NCBI RefSeq assembly: GCF_001591265.1
Contig: NZ_BCUL01000015.1
Span: 1 to 36,349 of the forward strand
From: Moraxella atlantae NBRC 14588
GTDB taxonomy: Bacteria > Pseudomonadota > Gammaproteobacteria > Pseudomonadales > Moraxellaceae
DNA: 36,349 nucleotides
Direction of reading: 5' to 3'
The position numbers were made by a program, and so were the translations under genes. Positions 1 to 7,156 of the stretch are shown here, piece by piece; positions within the stretch are counted from its first letter, which is position 1, and each line of letters starts with the position of its first letter. The notes beneath the pieces are model-generated. The model was given only the letters and a program-made list of their open reading frames with translations, had not been told where the DNA came from and made no database searches.

Positions 1-50
1 TTGCCTTATATCCACCGCCTGAAGTCGCAGGTTTACGGCAACGAATGATA
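1..50 (-). mobile_element. Left end of an IS200/IS605-type element (body off-window)
   Basis: These 50 bases are the exact reverse complement of 6786-6835, the left end of the small element at 6786-7129, and they closely match the left end of the tnpB-bearing element at 19176-19227. The core is an imperfect subterminal hairpin (CCACCGCC opposite a GC-rich arm) followed by a GCCGTAAA-like stretch. The orientation places the rest of the element to the left, outside the window. On the outside flank the copy abuts a GACGGTTTTTT run read on the minus strand, which resembles a terminator tail. No coding sequence belonging to it is visible here. Confidence 0.75.
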
Positions 51-123
51 AAAAACCGTCATGGCAAAAATGATCTGCTTAACACTCAATGTAACAGTGC
101 CACAACGCTGATGGTTAAGCTAA

Positions 124-155
124 AAAAAACCGTCTGTGATATCGACGGTTTTTTT
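124..155 (-). terminator. Rho-independent terminator of the DUF11-like gene
   Basis: An 11-bp inverted repeat, AAAAAACCGTC (124-134) and GACGGTTTTTT (144-154), is separated by a 9-nt loop. On the minus strand it ends in a T-run, about 20 nt after the stop codon of the gene at 174-809. The A/T-symmetric stem could also work in the plus direction. Confidence 0.8.
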
Positions 156-173
156 AGCCTGTTTTGAATCAAA

Positions 174-809
174 TTATTTGACCCGCAAGCGGTATTTGAC
201 CATTGCCACTTCATTCAAACCTAGCCCTGGAATTTCCCATTGCACGGCGCGATATTGTGACATCGGCACGTCTTGCAACACACCGCCGACATTCATTTTT
301 AGTGGCATGTACTGAAAATTCACCCCATCGACACTACCGCGGGCGCGCGCAGGCTCAAGATCCGCTTGGCTGATCAGCTCCATGTTGGCAGGGATATCAA
401 AGGTGACTTTCATATTGCGCACACGCTCGCTGCCTTGATTGGTGATGTAACCGCGATACTCAAGCACATTGCCGCTTGCCACTTGAGTTTGTGGGGTAAT
501 AGGGCTGAGGGCTTCTTGCCCTGTCGCGTCACGCCCAACGACAGACGCCAACACACGGCTGATCAAGGCTGCATTGTTGGCGGCAGGTGCGCGTGGTACG
601 CTTTGGTTGCCGCTGATTAGATTGGTTAGCTGCGGACTGGCCATTACAGGCTGTGCAGTGGCACTGGTGTAGCTACCCGTGTTGTAGCCATTGTATGCCG
701 CGTTGTTAGAGTTTGGGTCGGCGGTCAAGGTAGGCAATACGGCAAACGCTTGGCTTGATAGCACACCTGCGGCAAGCAGCGCGGCAAATTTGGCAGTGGT
801 TTTTAACAT
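174..809 (-). CDS. Secreted DUF11-like protein
   Basis: A 211-residue protein with a clear Sec signal peptide: MLKTTAK, a hydrophobic stretch, then a likely cleavage after SSQAFA near residue 23. A low-complexity Asn/Tyr/Ala-rich stretch follows (about 24-80). The C-terminal half (about 110-211) has the pattern of DUF11/conserved-repeat immunoglobulin-like domains, with GNVLEYRGYITNQGSERVRN and then a beta-rich segment with DIPANMELI. Such domains occur in exported surface or periplasmic proteins of Acinetobacter and Moraxella relatives; a precise role is not known. The start is supported by AGAGGA nine bases upstream. It is monocistronic: a terminator lies just downstream, and argA diverges on the other side. 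The fold assignment is by pattern only. Confidence 0.75.
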   Translation of the reverse strand: MLKTTAKFAALLAAGVLSSQAFAVLPTLTADPNSNNAAYNGYNTGSYTSATAQPVMASPQLTNLISGNQSVPRAPAANNAALISRVLASVVGRDATGQEALSPITPQTQVASGNVLEYRGYITNQGSERVRNMKVTFDIPANMELISQADLEPARARGSVDGVNFQYMPLKMNVGGVLQDVPMSQYRAVQWEIPGLGLNEVAMVKYRLRVK

Positions 810-1193
810 GGAGCAATTCCTCTAGTTATTCATTTGTTAAAAAAATTTAAAAGTTTGCCACTCGCCTGTGTGTTTGACAAACCAAATCGGTTTAGCAAAA
901 AGATTTTAACCAATAAAATAAACCAAACCAACAAACGATCAGCACGCGCTTAGCATAGCAAACTTTGCGCCCAAACACACCTATTGCCCATCTGCTTGCC
1001 GCTTGCGTTACTAAATCACCACAGTTGGCGGTACCTGCCACACCGCTGCGCAAAATTGGCAAACGCTTATTTACTTTATGGTTTAATTCGCCTACTATGG
1101 AAAATTAATGTATTTTATCTTTCTGCCCGTTTTGCTTGGTTTTGCGCCAACTTGATGGGATTATTTTATTTTCACTTGATCAGCCTTATCATC
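810..1193. other. Intergenic region between the DUF11-like gene and argA
   Basis: About 380 bases without a convincing gene. The stretch next to 809 is AT-rich and carries the minus-strand ribosome binding site AGAGGA (about 818-823). The plus-strand reading frame of argA stays open back to 984, but that segment codes for an unconserved-looking Leu/Trp/Tyr-rich peptide and contains a good promoter at 1070-1098. It is therefore treated as leader and not as protein. Confidence 0.55.
1070..1098 (+). promoter_or_regulatory. Candidate sigma70 promoter of argA
   Basis: TTTACT (1070-1075), a 17-nt spacer, then TACTAT (1093-1098). Transcription would start near 1105, giving a leader of about 90 nt before the ATG pair at 1194/1197. 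No ARG-box-like palindrome was recognised. Confidence 0.45.
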
Positions 1194-2609
1194 ATGATGT
1201 CAAACGCCAACCAAACCGATTTGCTAAGCCCTCATCCTACGCAAACTTCTACCCCTGCTTATCATGCTATGATTGACTTGCCCGACAGCCCAACCGATGA
1301 CAACAGCAGTACGCCTGCATATGTGACGTGGTTTCGCAATTTTGCGCCATATATCAACACGCATCGTGGCAAAACCTTTGTCATCATGTTCAATGGTGAG
1401 GCGGTACAGCATGACAATTTTAGCAATTTGATTCATGACTTGGCATTGCTGCACAGTTTGGGCATTAAGCTGGTGTTGGTGCATGGTGCGCGCCCACAAA
1501 TTGATGAAAACCTGCGCCAACAGCACATTGATGCGCCGACCATCAATGACGTGCGCGTTACGCCACCTGCCGCCATGCCTGCGATTTTGCAAGCAGTGGG
1601 CGCGATTCGCCTACAAATTGAGGCACAGTTATCCATGGGATTGGCAAATTCGCCGATGTATGGGTCACGCATTGATGCGGTGTCGGGCAATTTTGTCACC
1701 GCGCGCCCATATGGTGTGCGTGATGGCGTGGATTATCAGTTTACAGGCGAGGTACGCGCGATTGATGCCGAGGCAATTCGCAACAATCTGCAGCATGACC
1801 ATGTGGTGATTTTAGGCTCAATGGGCTATTCTGCTACTGGTGAAGTGTTCAACTTGTTGGCGGAGGATGTCGCGCTGCAAACGGCAATTTGCCTGCACGC
1901 CGATAAGCTGATTTTTTTGGGTGAGCGCACGGGTATCACCAACGCCAAAGGGCAGCTGCTCAAGGAGATGATTCCGCATGAAGTCGCGCGCTACTTGCGT
2001 GATACGCCGCTAGATAGCGAGGTGGGTCGGTTCTTGCAAGCCGCTAGCGAGGCATGTCAGCACGGCATCCACCGCACGCACATTATTTCATACGCCAAAG
2101 ACGGCGCACTGCTTGAAGAATTGTTCACCCGTGATGGTTCGGGCACGTTGATTTCGCACGATCCGTATGAAGAAATTCGCCGCGCAGATATTGATGATGT
2201 GGTGGGTCTGATTGAATTGCTTGAGCCGCTAGAGGAGCAAGGCATTTTGGTGCGCCGTTCGCGTGAGCGGCTAGAAAGTGAGCTTGAGTATTTTAGCGTG
2301 ATTGAGCGCGACGGCATGGTACTTGGCTGCGCGGCGTTGTATCCATTATCAGATGATGCTGCCGAGGTCGCCTGTGTGGCAGTGCACCCCAATTACCGCA
2401 AGGGCAATCGTGGCGCGGATTTGGTGACGTTTTTGGAGCAGCAAGCGCGTAGCCATGGTATCAATACGCTGTTTGTGCTGACCACACGCACGGCACATTG
2501 GTTTGTTGAGCAAGGTTTTGTGGAAGTGCCTGCCGAACAGCTACCTGCCAAGCGTTTGGTAAGCTATCACAACGGGCGCAATTCTAAAGTGCTAAAAAAG
2601 GATTTGTAA
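1194..2609 (+). CDS. argA: N-acetylglutamate synthase (amino-acid N-acetyltransferase)
   Basis: ArgA makes N-acetylglutamate from glutamate and acetyl-CoA, the first step of arginine synthesis in the cytoplasm. With the chosen start the protein is about 471 residues. An amino-acid-kinase fold comes first, with YVTWFRNFAPYINTHRGKTF, VIMFNGEAVQ and the VHGARPQID motif typical of ArgA. A C-terminal GNAT domain follows (about the last 150 residues), containing GCAALYPL and AVHPNYRKGNRG, the acetyl-CoA loop. The frame is open back to 984, but homologues begin near YVTWFR and a promoter sits at 1070-1098, so ATG 1194 or 1197 is preferred; no strong Shine-Dalgarno is seen. It stands alone and ends at its own terminator at 2649-2684. 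Confidence 0.92.
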   Translation: MMSNANQTDLLSPHPTQTSTPAYHAMIDLPDSPTDDNSSTPAYVTWFRNFAPYINTHRGKTFVIMFNGEAVQHDNFSNLIHDLALLHSLGIKLVLVHGARPQIDENLRQQHIDAPTINDVRVTPPAAMPAILQAVGAIRLQIEAQLSMGLANSPMYGSRIDAVSGNFVTARPYGVRDGVDYQFTGEVRAIDAEAIRNNLQHDHVVILGSMGYSATGEVFNLLAEDVALQTAICLHADKLIFLGERTGITNAKGQLLKEMIPHEVARYLRDTPLDSEVGRFLQAASEACQHGIHRTHIISYAKDGALLEELFTRDGSGTLISHDPYEEIRRADIDDVVGLIELLEPLEEQGILVRRSRERLESELEYFSVIERDGMVLGCAALYPLSDDAAEVACVAVHPNYRKGNRGADLVTFLEQQARSHGINTLFVLTTRTAHWFVEQGFVEVPAEQLPAKRLVSYHNGRNSKVLKKDL

Positions 2610-2648
2610 TTTTTTATTGATTTTATTCAAGGTATTATAACCAAGTAT

Positions 2649-2684
2649 AACAGCCCGATTGTTGTAAATCGAGCTGTTTTTTTT
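2649..2684 (+). terminator. Rho-independent terminator after argA
   Basis: AACAGC and GCTGTT (2649-2654 and 2673-2678) frame an inner CGATT/AATCG pairing and are followed by eight T's on the plus strand. It separates argA from the convergent FKBP genes. Confidence 0.8.
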
Positions 2685-2727
2685 ATGGCGTTGAGTGTGT
2701 ATCCCAAGACGCTCAAGACGCTTTGGT

Positions 2728-3612
2728 TTATTTTTTATCTTGCGCTGCTGGCTTTGGATTGATGTCTAGCAGCTCAATGTCAAAAATCAGTACGCTGTTA
2801 GGTTCGATTTCAGCACTGCCTGGCGCGCCATAGCCGAGCGCAGGCGGAACAAAAAAGCGGTATTTTGCGCCAACTTGCATCAGTGGCACGCCTTCGCGCC
2901 AGCCTGCAATGACTTGGTCAAGCGGAAAAGTAGCAGGCTCGCCGCGCTTGTAAGAGCTATCAAACACTGTCCCATCAATCAACTTGCCCTCATAGTGTAC
3001 CTTGACATTGTCACTGGTGGTTGGGCGCGCGCCTGTGCCTGCTTTGAGTATTTGGTATTGTAGACCCGATGCGGTGGTACGTACGCCTGCTTGTTTGGCA
3101 TTATCACGCAAAAACTGTTCGGCTTGTTGGGCATTATCGGCGGCGGTTTGTTCGACTTGCTTGGCGTACTCGGTTTCTTTGCGTTTTTGGTAGGCAAGTA
3201 ACACACGCTGCATTCGCGCCTTACTCAGCGTTGCGTCGCGGTCTTGGTAAGCGTCGCGAAAACCTTGAAAAAATGCGTCCAACACCAAGTCATCCACGAT
3301 ATCTTTGTTGCCGTTTGCCATCAGATAGCCCAAGCTGTAGCTGACTTGGTCAATCTCACTGCTGGTCGGCTGTACGGTACTGGTGGTAGGCAAGTAGCGT
3401 GACGGTGTGACGTTGGCGGTTTCACTGGTAGTGCGTGACGCGGTTTGGCTTGTTTGCGCGGCTTTGGTTGGCATTAAAGCAGCGGCTTGGGGTGTTGTTT
3501 TGGCCATTTTAACAATGGCAGCATGGGCAAACTGATTGGGCATAACAGCAGCAATCGCCACAGATAAAGCACAACCTGTCGCGCGCGCTGGATGTTTGGG
3601 CAAAAGTGACAT
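2728..3612 (-). CDS. Periplasmic FKBP-type peptidyl-prolyl isomerase (FkpA/Mip-like), copy 1
   Basis: A 294-residue protein catalysing cis-trans isomerisation of prolyl bonds, probably in the periplasm. A basic start and a hydrophobic stretch up to about residue 32 (AHA) form a signal peptide. A Thr/Ala-rich linker follows (35-80), then the FKBP N-terminal dimerisation domain beginning with SYSLGYLMANGN. The C-terminal FKBP domain (about 185-285) shows VKVHYEGKLIDGTVFDSS, VIAGWREGVPLM and the YGAPGSAEIEPNSVLIFDIELL ending typical of the Mip/FkpA class. It lies 24 nt behind the second FKBP gene (3637-4602), so the two are probably cotranscribed and arose by tandem duplication. Confidence 0.88.
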   Translation of the reverse strand: MSLLPKHPARATGCALSVAIAAVMPNQFAHAAIVKMAKTTPQAAALMPTKAAQTSQTASRTTSETANVTPSRYLPTTSTVQPTSSEIDQVSYSLGYLMANGNKDIVDDLVLDAFFQGFRDAYQDRDATLSKARMQRVLLAYQKRKETEYAKQVEQTAADNAQQAEQFLRDNAKQAGVRTTASGLQYQILKAGTGARPTTSDNVKVHYEGKLIDGTVFDSSYKRGEPATFPLDQVIAGWREGVPLMQVGAKYRFFVPPALGYGAPGSAEIEPNSVLIFDIELLDINPKPAAQDKK

Positions 3613-3636
3613 AATGCTGTCCTATTTGGTGATTGG

Positions 3637-4602
3637 TTATTGGGCAGCAGACGCTGCGCCCATTTGGGCTTCAAGCTGGCGTTGCAATTCTGCCATGGTG
3701 GCAGCGTCTAAACCCTGCTCCTGCCCTTGTACTGCGCCTTGTGGTTCTGCAGGACTGTCGGTAGTCGGATTGACTTTCACCAGCTCAATGTCAAAAATCA
3801 GCACGCTGTTTGGCTCAATTGCCCCTGGTGCGCCCTGCTCGCCATAGGCAAGTTTGGCAGGAATATAAAAGCGATATTTCGCGCCTTCATTCATCAGCTG
3901 CACGCCTTCTGTCCAACCAGGGATGACTTGGTTAAGCGGAAACACGACAGGTTCGCCGCCGTGTTTGGCAGAGCTGTCAAATACTTTGCCGTCAATGGTT
4001 TTGCCTTCATACTGCACGGCTACGATATCGGTGGCTTTGGGTTTTGCGCCTGTACCTTCTTGCAGCACTTCATATTGTAAGCCTGACGCGGTGGTTTTGA
4101 CGTTGGGCTTTTTGGCGTTTTGAGCTAAAAACGCCTCACCTTTGGCAAGGTTGTCTTGTAGCATTTTGGCGGTTTGGCGTTGCTCGTATGCCATGACAGT
4201 TTGTTGCATCTGCTCGGGGGTCATGTTGGTGGGTTTATTGGCAAAGCCATCTTGCAAACCTTGCACGATGTCCTGCACACGCAAGTCTGAGGCAACGTCG
4301 TGCACGTTGCTGCCCATCATGTAGCCTAGGCTGTAGCCGACTTTGGTGTCCTCATCGCTGGCAGGATGAATCCCATTGGCAGTTGGCGCGCCATCGGTTT
4401 GGGTAAACGCGCTGCGCCCAAATTCAGCGGCTTGCGGTGCATTGCCAAAGCTATGCAAAAAAATCGGCGATAGTGCCAAACCGCCAAGCACCAACGCGGC
4501 AATAATCGGCAACGCTTTGCTGTTGCCATGCTCGGCAGGGCGCACGGTGGTGGTTTGGGTGGTGGTTTTTTGGGGCTGTGCTTTGGTGGTTTGGTTGCTC
4601 AT
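3637..4602 (-). CDS. FKBP-type peptidyl-prolyl isomerase, membrane-anchored paralogue
   Basis: A 321-residue protein with the same two FKBP domains as its neighbour: SYSLGYMMGSNVHD for the dimerisation part and VAVQYEGKTIDGKVFDSS plus VIPGWTEGVQLM for the catalytic part. The N terminus is different. About 27 polar residues rich in Thr and Gln precede a hydrophobic segment (roughly 30-50), with no obvious cleavage site, which suggests an inner-membrane anchor with the catalytic domain in the periplasm. It also has a C-terminal tail of about 40 residues, Gln/Ala-rich and likely helical (TMAELQRQLEAQ), absent from copy 1. It begins 58 nt after the M61 peptidase stop, so the three genes may form one minus-strand operon. 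Confidence 0.87.
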   Translation of the reverse strand: MSNQTTKAQPQKTTTQTTTVRPAEHGNSKALPIIAALVLGGLALSPIFLHSFGNAPQAAEFGRSAFTQTDGAPTANGIHPASDEDTKVGYSLGYMMGSNVHDVASDLRVQDIVQGLQDGFANKPTNMTPEQMQQTVMAYEQRQTAKMLQDNLAKGEAFLAQNAKKPNVKTTASGLQYEVLQEGTGAKPKATDIVAVQYEGKTIDGKVFDSSAKHGGEPVVFPLNQVIPGWTEGVQLMNEGAKYRFYIPAKLAYGEQGAPGAIEPNSVLIFDIELVKVNPTTDSPAEPQGAVQGQEQGLDAATMAELQRQLEAQMGAASAAQ

Positions 4603-4660
4603 ACGGTATCCTTGACAACAAATCTGTAAAAATTAATTTTTAACCATCAAACGCTTAAAA

Positions 4661-6646
4661 TCAGCGCAAAGGTGGCTGCAACCATCGTTGCTGCTCGGTG
4701 GTCAATGGCGCGTCGCTTACGTCGCCTGCCTCGGTGGTCAGTTTAAGCTGCCATTTAGCCATTGGCTGTTGGCTGGCGTTTGGTGCACTCACCTCTAGCA
4801 GCAGCAGCTCATCACGACGAAACACATGGCACAAACTGGTGTTACCCGTGACAGCTTGCGCTTTGGTGGTGGCGGTGAGGCGCTTTTCGCTTGCCTTTAG
4901 CCCATCAATAGCAATAATGATATCATGCGCCGATAGCCCTGCCTGCGCCGCTACACCATCACGTAGCACGCGTTGCAGCTTGATGCCTTGCGTATCGGCG
5001 CTGTATCGCATGCCCCATGCCGCGCCTGCGTTGGTGTCGTGCTCATGTTTTGGCGTCACGCCCACCGCTTTAAGCCAGTCTGCCAGTGCTAGCTCGTCTG
5101 TGCCGTCGATGTAACGGGCTTTAAAATCCTGCCAAATCTCAACGGGCAAAAACTCTGCCATGACTTCATCCAGCAGTGCGACCGACAGCCCAAGGCGTTT
5201 GTAGTGCGTGTCTGCTTGCTGGCTGCGCTGATACAAGGCTTTGACCACATCAAACAAACGGCTGCCATGCTGCAACAGGGTAATATCCAGCCCAAATGCC
5301 ACCAACGCGCCTTTGTTGTAGTAGCTTACGCCTGCATTCGCGCTGTTCTCATCACTGCGGTATAGCTTAATCCACGCATCAAAACTCGACTCTGCCACGC
5401 TTTGGTGCGCGCGTCCTGCTGTTTGGTGATAGCGGTTGATTTGTTCGCCAAGCAAATTTAAATAACGCGCTGGCGTAATCACACCTGCCGCTTGCAGCAT
5501 AAAGTCATCAATATAACTGGTAAAACCCTCAAACACCCACAACAGCGATGTATATGCCTCGCGCGTCAAATTGGCATGCAAGTCATCAGTCAGCATGACA
5601 TCGGGGCGCACAGTCTTAACCCACCAAGCATGAAAATATTCATGGCTGCACAAGCCCAAAAACCGCTGATAGTTATCACTTGGCGCGGCAGGCTCATAGA
5701 CGCTGGGCAAATCATCACGCGGCGTGATCAGACTGGTACTAGCGGCATGCTCAAGCCCACCATAATCATTGTCCGTTGCCATAGTCAAAAACACATAATC
5801 AGCAAACGGCGTATCGCCCAACCAATCGACATAGGTCTGGCAAATCTGGCGCAAATCCTGTTGCAAGCGGTTTAAATCCGCATCAAATACCCCTGAAATC
5901 ACAAAACGGTGCGGCACTTGCCGATCAGCGGTCTGTACCACAAAATCAAACGCGCGTTGTTCGGCAATTTCAAACGGACTATCAATCAAGTGTTCATAAT
6001 CATCTGCTTGCACGCAATAGCACACACTGGCAGGGATATCGGCTTTAGCATCATCATCTGGTTCAAATTGCGCCTCGGCTTCATCATTATCAGCCATTTC
6101 ATCAACAGCAAACGCCTGCCAATCTGCCACATCCACCGTCAGTTCTTCGATTTCATCAAACTGATCTAAATCAACAAACGGTAACGCACAGGCAAAACCA
6201 ACCTCACCACCATTGATCGCAACAAAATCCAACGGGCACAACAAATCCACCGTAATAGGCGACTGCTCTAGCCCCTGCACCGCCAATGCTAACACAGCAA
6301 AATTGCCATACAGCCGCGTCTCATCAACATACGCACCGCGCACCGACAAATCATAAGCATAGACTTCATAATTGACGGTTATCAAATCACCTGCGCCTGC
6401 CTGCACTTGCCAATGGTTTTTATCCAGCTTGACAAGGCGTTGGGTGGCTAAATCATCGCCCACCCGTGCCGTCACCGTGCCGATATGACGGGCAAACTCG
6501 CGTAACAGATAGCTGCCTGCAATCCACGTTGGCAACCACAGCACAGGGTTGTCCTCATGCGCACTAAAACGCAACGTGACATCGACCAAATGCAGGCGAA
6601 AACGGCTAAAATCCAACTGATAAGCAATTGGCATCGGTTTGGACAT
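4661..6646 (-). CDS. M61 family (glycyl aminopeptidase-like) metallopeptidase with PDZ domain
   Basis: A protein of about 661 residues of the M61/glycyl aminopeptidase family. The N-terminal domain has YQLDFSRFRLHLVDVTLRF and the LPTWIAGSYLLREFARHI signature. The zinc site is SHEYFHAWWVKTVRP (HExxH near residue 335), preceded by DYGGLEHAAST. A PDZ domain lies near the C terminus (about 560-630, VLRDGVAAQAGLSAHDIIIAID). An Asp/Glu-rich insertion of about 25 residues follows the first domain. No signal peptide is seen, which suggests cytoplasmic action. The frame extends to an ATG at 6667, but MSKPMPIAYQLDF at 6646 fits the family better; neither start has a strong ribosome binding site. Substrate unknown. 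Confidence 0.87.
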   Translation of the reverse strand: MSKPMPIAYQLDFSRFRLHLVDVTLRFSAHEDNPVLWLPTWIAGSYLLREFARHIGTVTARVGDDLATQRLVKLDKNHWQVQAGAGDLITVNYEVYAYDLSVRGAYVDETRLYGNFAVLALAVQGLEQSPITVDLLCPLDFVAINGGEVGFACALPFVDLDQFDEIEELTVDVADWQAFAVDEMADNDEAEAQFEPDDDAKADIPASVCYCVQADDYEHLIDSPFEIAEQRAFDFVVQTADRQVPHRFVISGVFDADLNRLQQDLRQICQTYVDWLGDTPFADYVFLTMATDNDYGGLEHAASTSLITPRDDLPSVYEPAAPSDNYQRFLGLCSHEYFHAWWVKTVRPDVMLTDDLHANLTREAYTSLLWVFEGFTSYIDDFMLQAAGVITPARYLNLLGEQINRYHQTAGRAHQSVAESSFDAWIKLYRSDENSANAGVSYYNKGALVAFGLDITLLQHGSRLFDVVKALYQRSQQADTHYKRLGLSVALLDEVMAEFLPVEIWQDFKARYIDGTDELALADWLKAVGVTPKHEHDTNAGAAWGMRYSADTQGIKLQRVLRDGVAAQAGLSAHDIIIAIDGLKASEKRLTATTKAQAVTGNTSLCHVFRRDELLLLEVSAPNASQQPMAKWQLKLTTEAGDVSDAPLTTEQQRWLQPPLR

Positions 6647-6785
6647 ACGACCACCAAAACGGTTCAATCAGACTGGCAACTATAGGCAAAATAGCAGCAG
6701 CCGATGCAACCGCACATAATTAAAGAATAAATGTTCGTCATTGTAGCATGTGCGCGCGCGCTTGTGCAGCCACCTTTTTAGCGTT

Positions 6786-7129
6786 TATCATTCGTTGCCG
6801 TAAACCTGCGACTTCAGGCGGTGGATATAAGGCAATTGTTAAATGCGATGAGTTTTGCTATACTCATCTCACTATATTCAATGTCTTACATTCCACAGTT
6901 AAGTTAAGACTAAATTGCGAGTACGCAGTAACTTAACTGGTAAGACGTTTCCAAACACACACTTAAGCTAATTCGTGTCTAAGACAATCCTAACGGTAGG
7001 ATTAGCTTGAAATAAGAACCTAAGATGTACGGTGTGTCGTACGGGCGGTTGCCATTGTCTTAGGTTTGCGGTGGGGCTTCACCGTCTTGCAGAAGGAATC
7101 CCCTCACTTTAGGGAGGGGAGGAAGTCAA
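6786..7129 (+). mobile_element. Non-autonomous IS200/IS605-type element (PATE/MITE-like), no tnpA or tnpB
   Basis: The left end (6786-6835) is identical to the copy at 1-50 and similar to 19176-19227. The right end (about 7081-7129), with the hairpin CCCCTC/GAGGGG and terminal TCAA, matches the right ends at 17939 and 23571. Between them only the last dozen or so codons of a tnpB remain: a frame reading VGLHRLAEGIPSL and stop, against VGLDRLVEGIPSL in the full element. The other 240 bases resemble neither the full element nor a gene and are full of inverted repeats. Terminal hairpins and TCAA are what single-strand-transposing IS200/IS605 elements use, so it could be moved in trans by a TnpA coded elsewhere. 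Confidence 0.8.
6883..7129 (+). ncRNA. Candidate structured RNA (omegaRNA-like) inside the small element
   Basis: At least six stems can be drawn. GTCTTAC/GTAAGAC (6883-6889/6940-6946) encloses CAGTTAAGTTA/TAACTTAACTG (6896-6906/6929-6939). AATCCTA/TAGGATT (6986-6992/6997-7003) has a 4-nt loop. CTAAGACAAT (6979-6988) and AACCTAAGA (7017-7025) compete for the same partner at 7054-7066. GTACG/CGTAC is at 7027-7042, CGGTG/CACCG at 7069-7084, and the right-end hairpin follows. A structured scaffold ending exactly at the element right end is the architecture of TnpB guide RNAs, whose guide is the adjoining flank (from 7130). Expression and partner are unknown; the structures could instead serve transposition. 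Confidence 0.45.
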
Positions 7130-7156
7130 GTCAGCGGTTCTTGTTGGGGATAAAAG

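Larger units (their letters stand above)
6647..7156. other. Intergenic region occupied mainly by a small mobile element
   Basis: About 500 bases between the M61 gene and the beta-helix gene. 6786-7129 is the tnpB-less element described separately. 6668-6785 should carry the promoter of the minus-strand M61 gene and 7130-7156 is the tail of the beta-helix gene region. Reading frames here are short and not gene-like. Confidence 0.6.

Noticed and set aside
984-1193. N-terminal extension of argA (frame open from 984)
   Set aside because: The extra 70 residues do not look like an ArgA N terminus or a signal sequence, and a good promoter (1070-1098) lies inside them.
7027-7066. Group II intron domain V/VI-like hairpin in the small element
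   Set aside because: The GTACG/CGTAC hairpin is too short, lacks the conserved AGC triad arrangement, and no reverse transcriptase or other intron domains are present.
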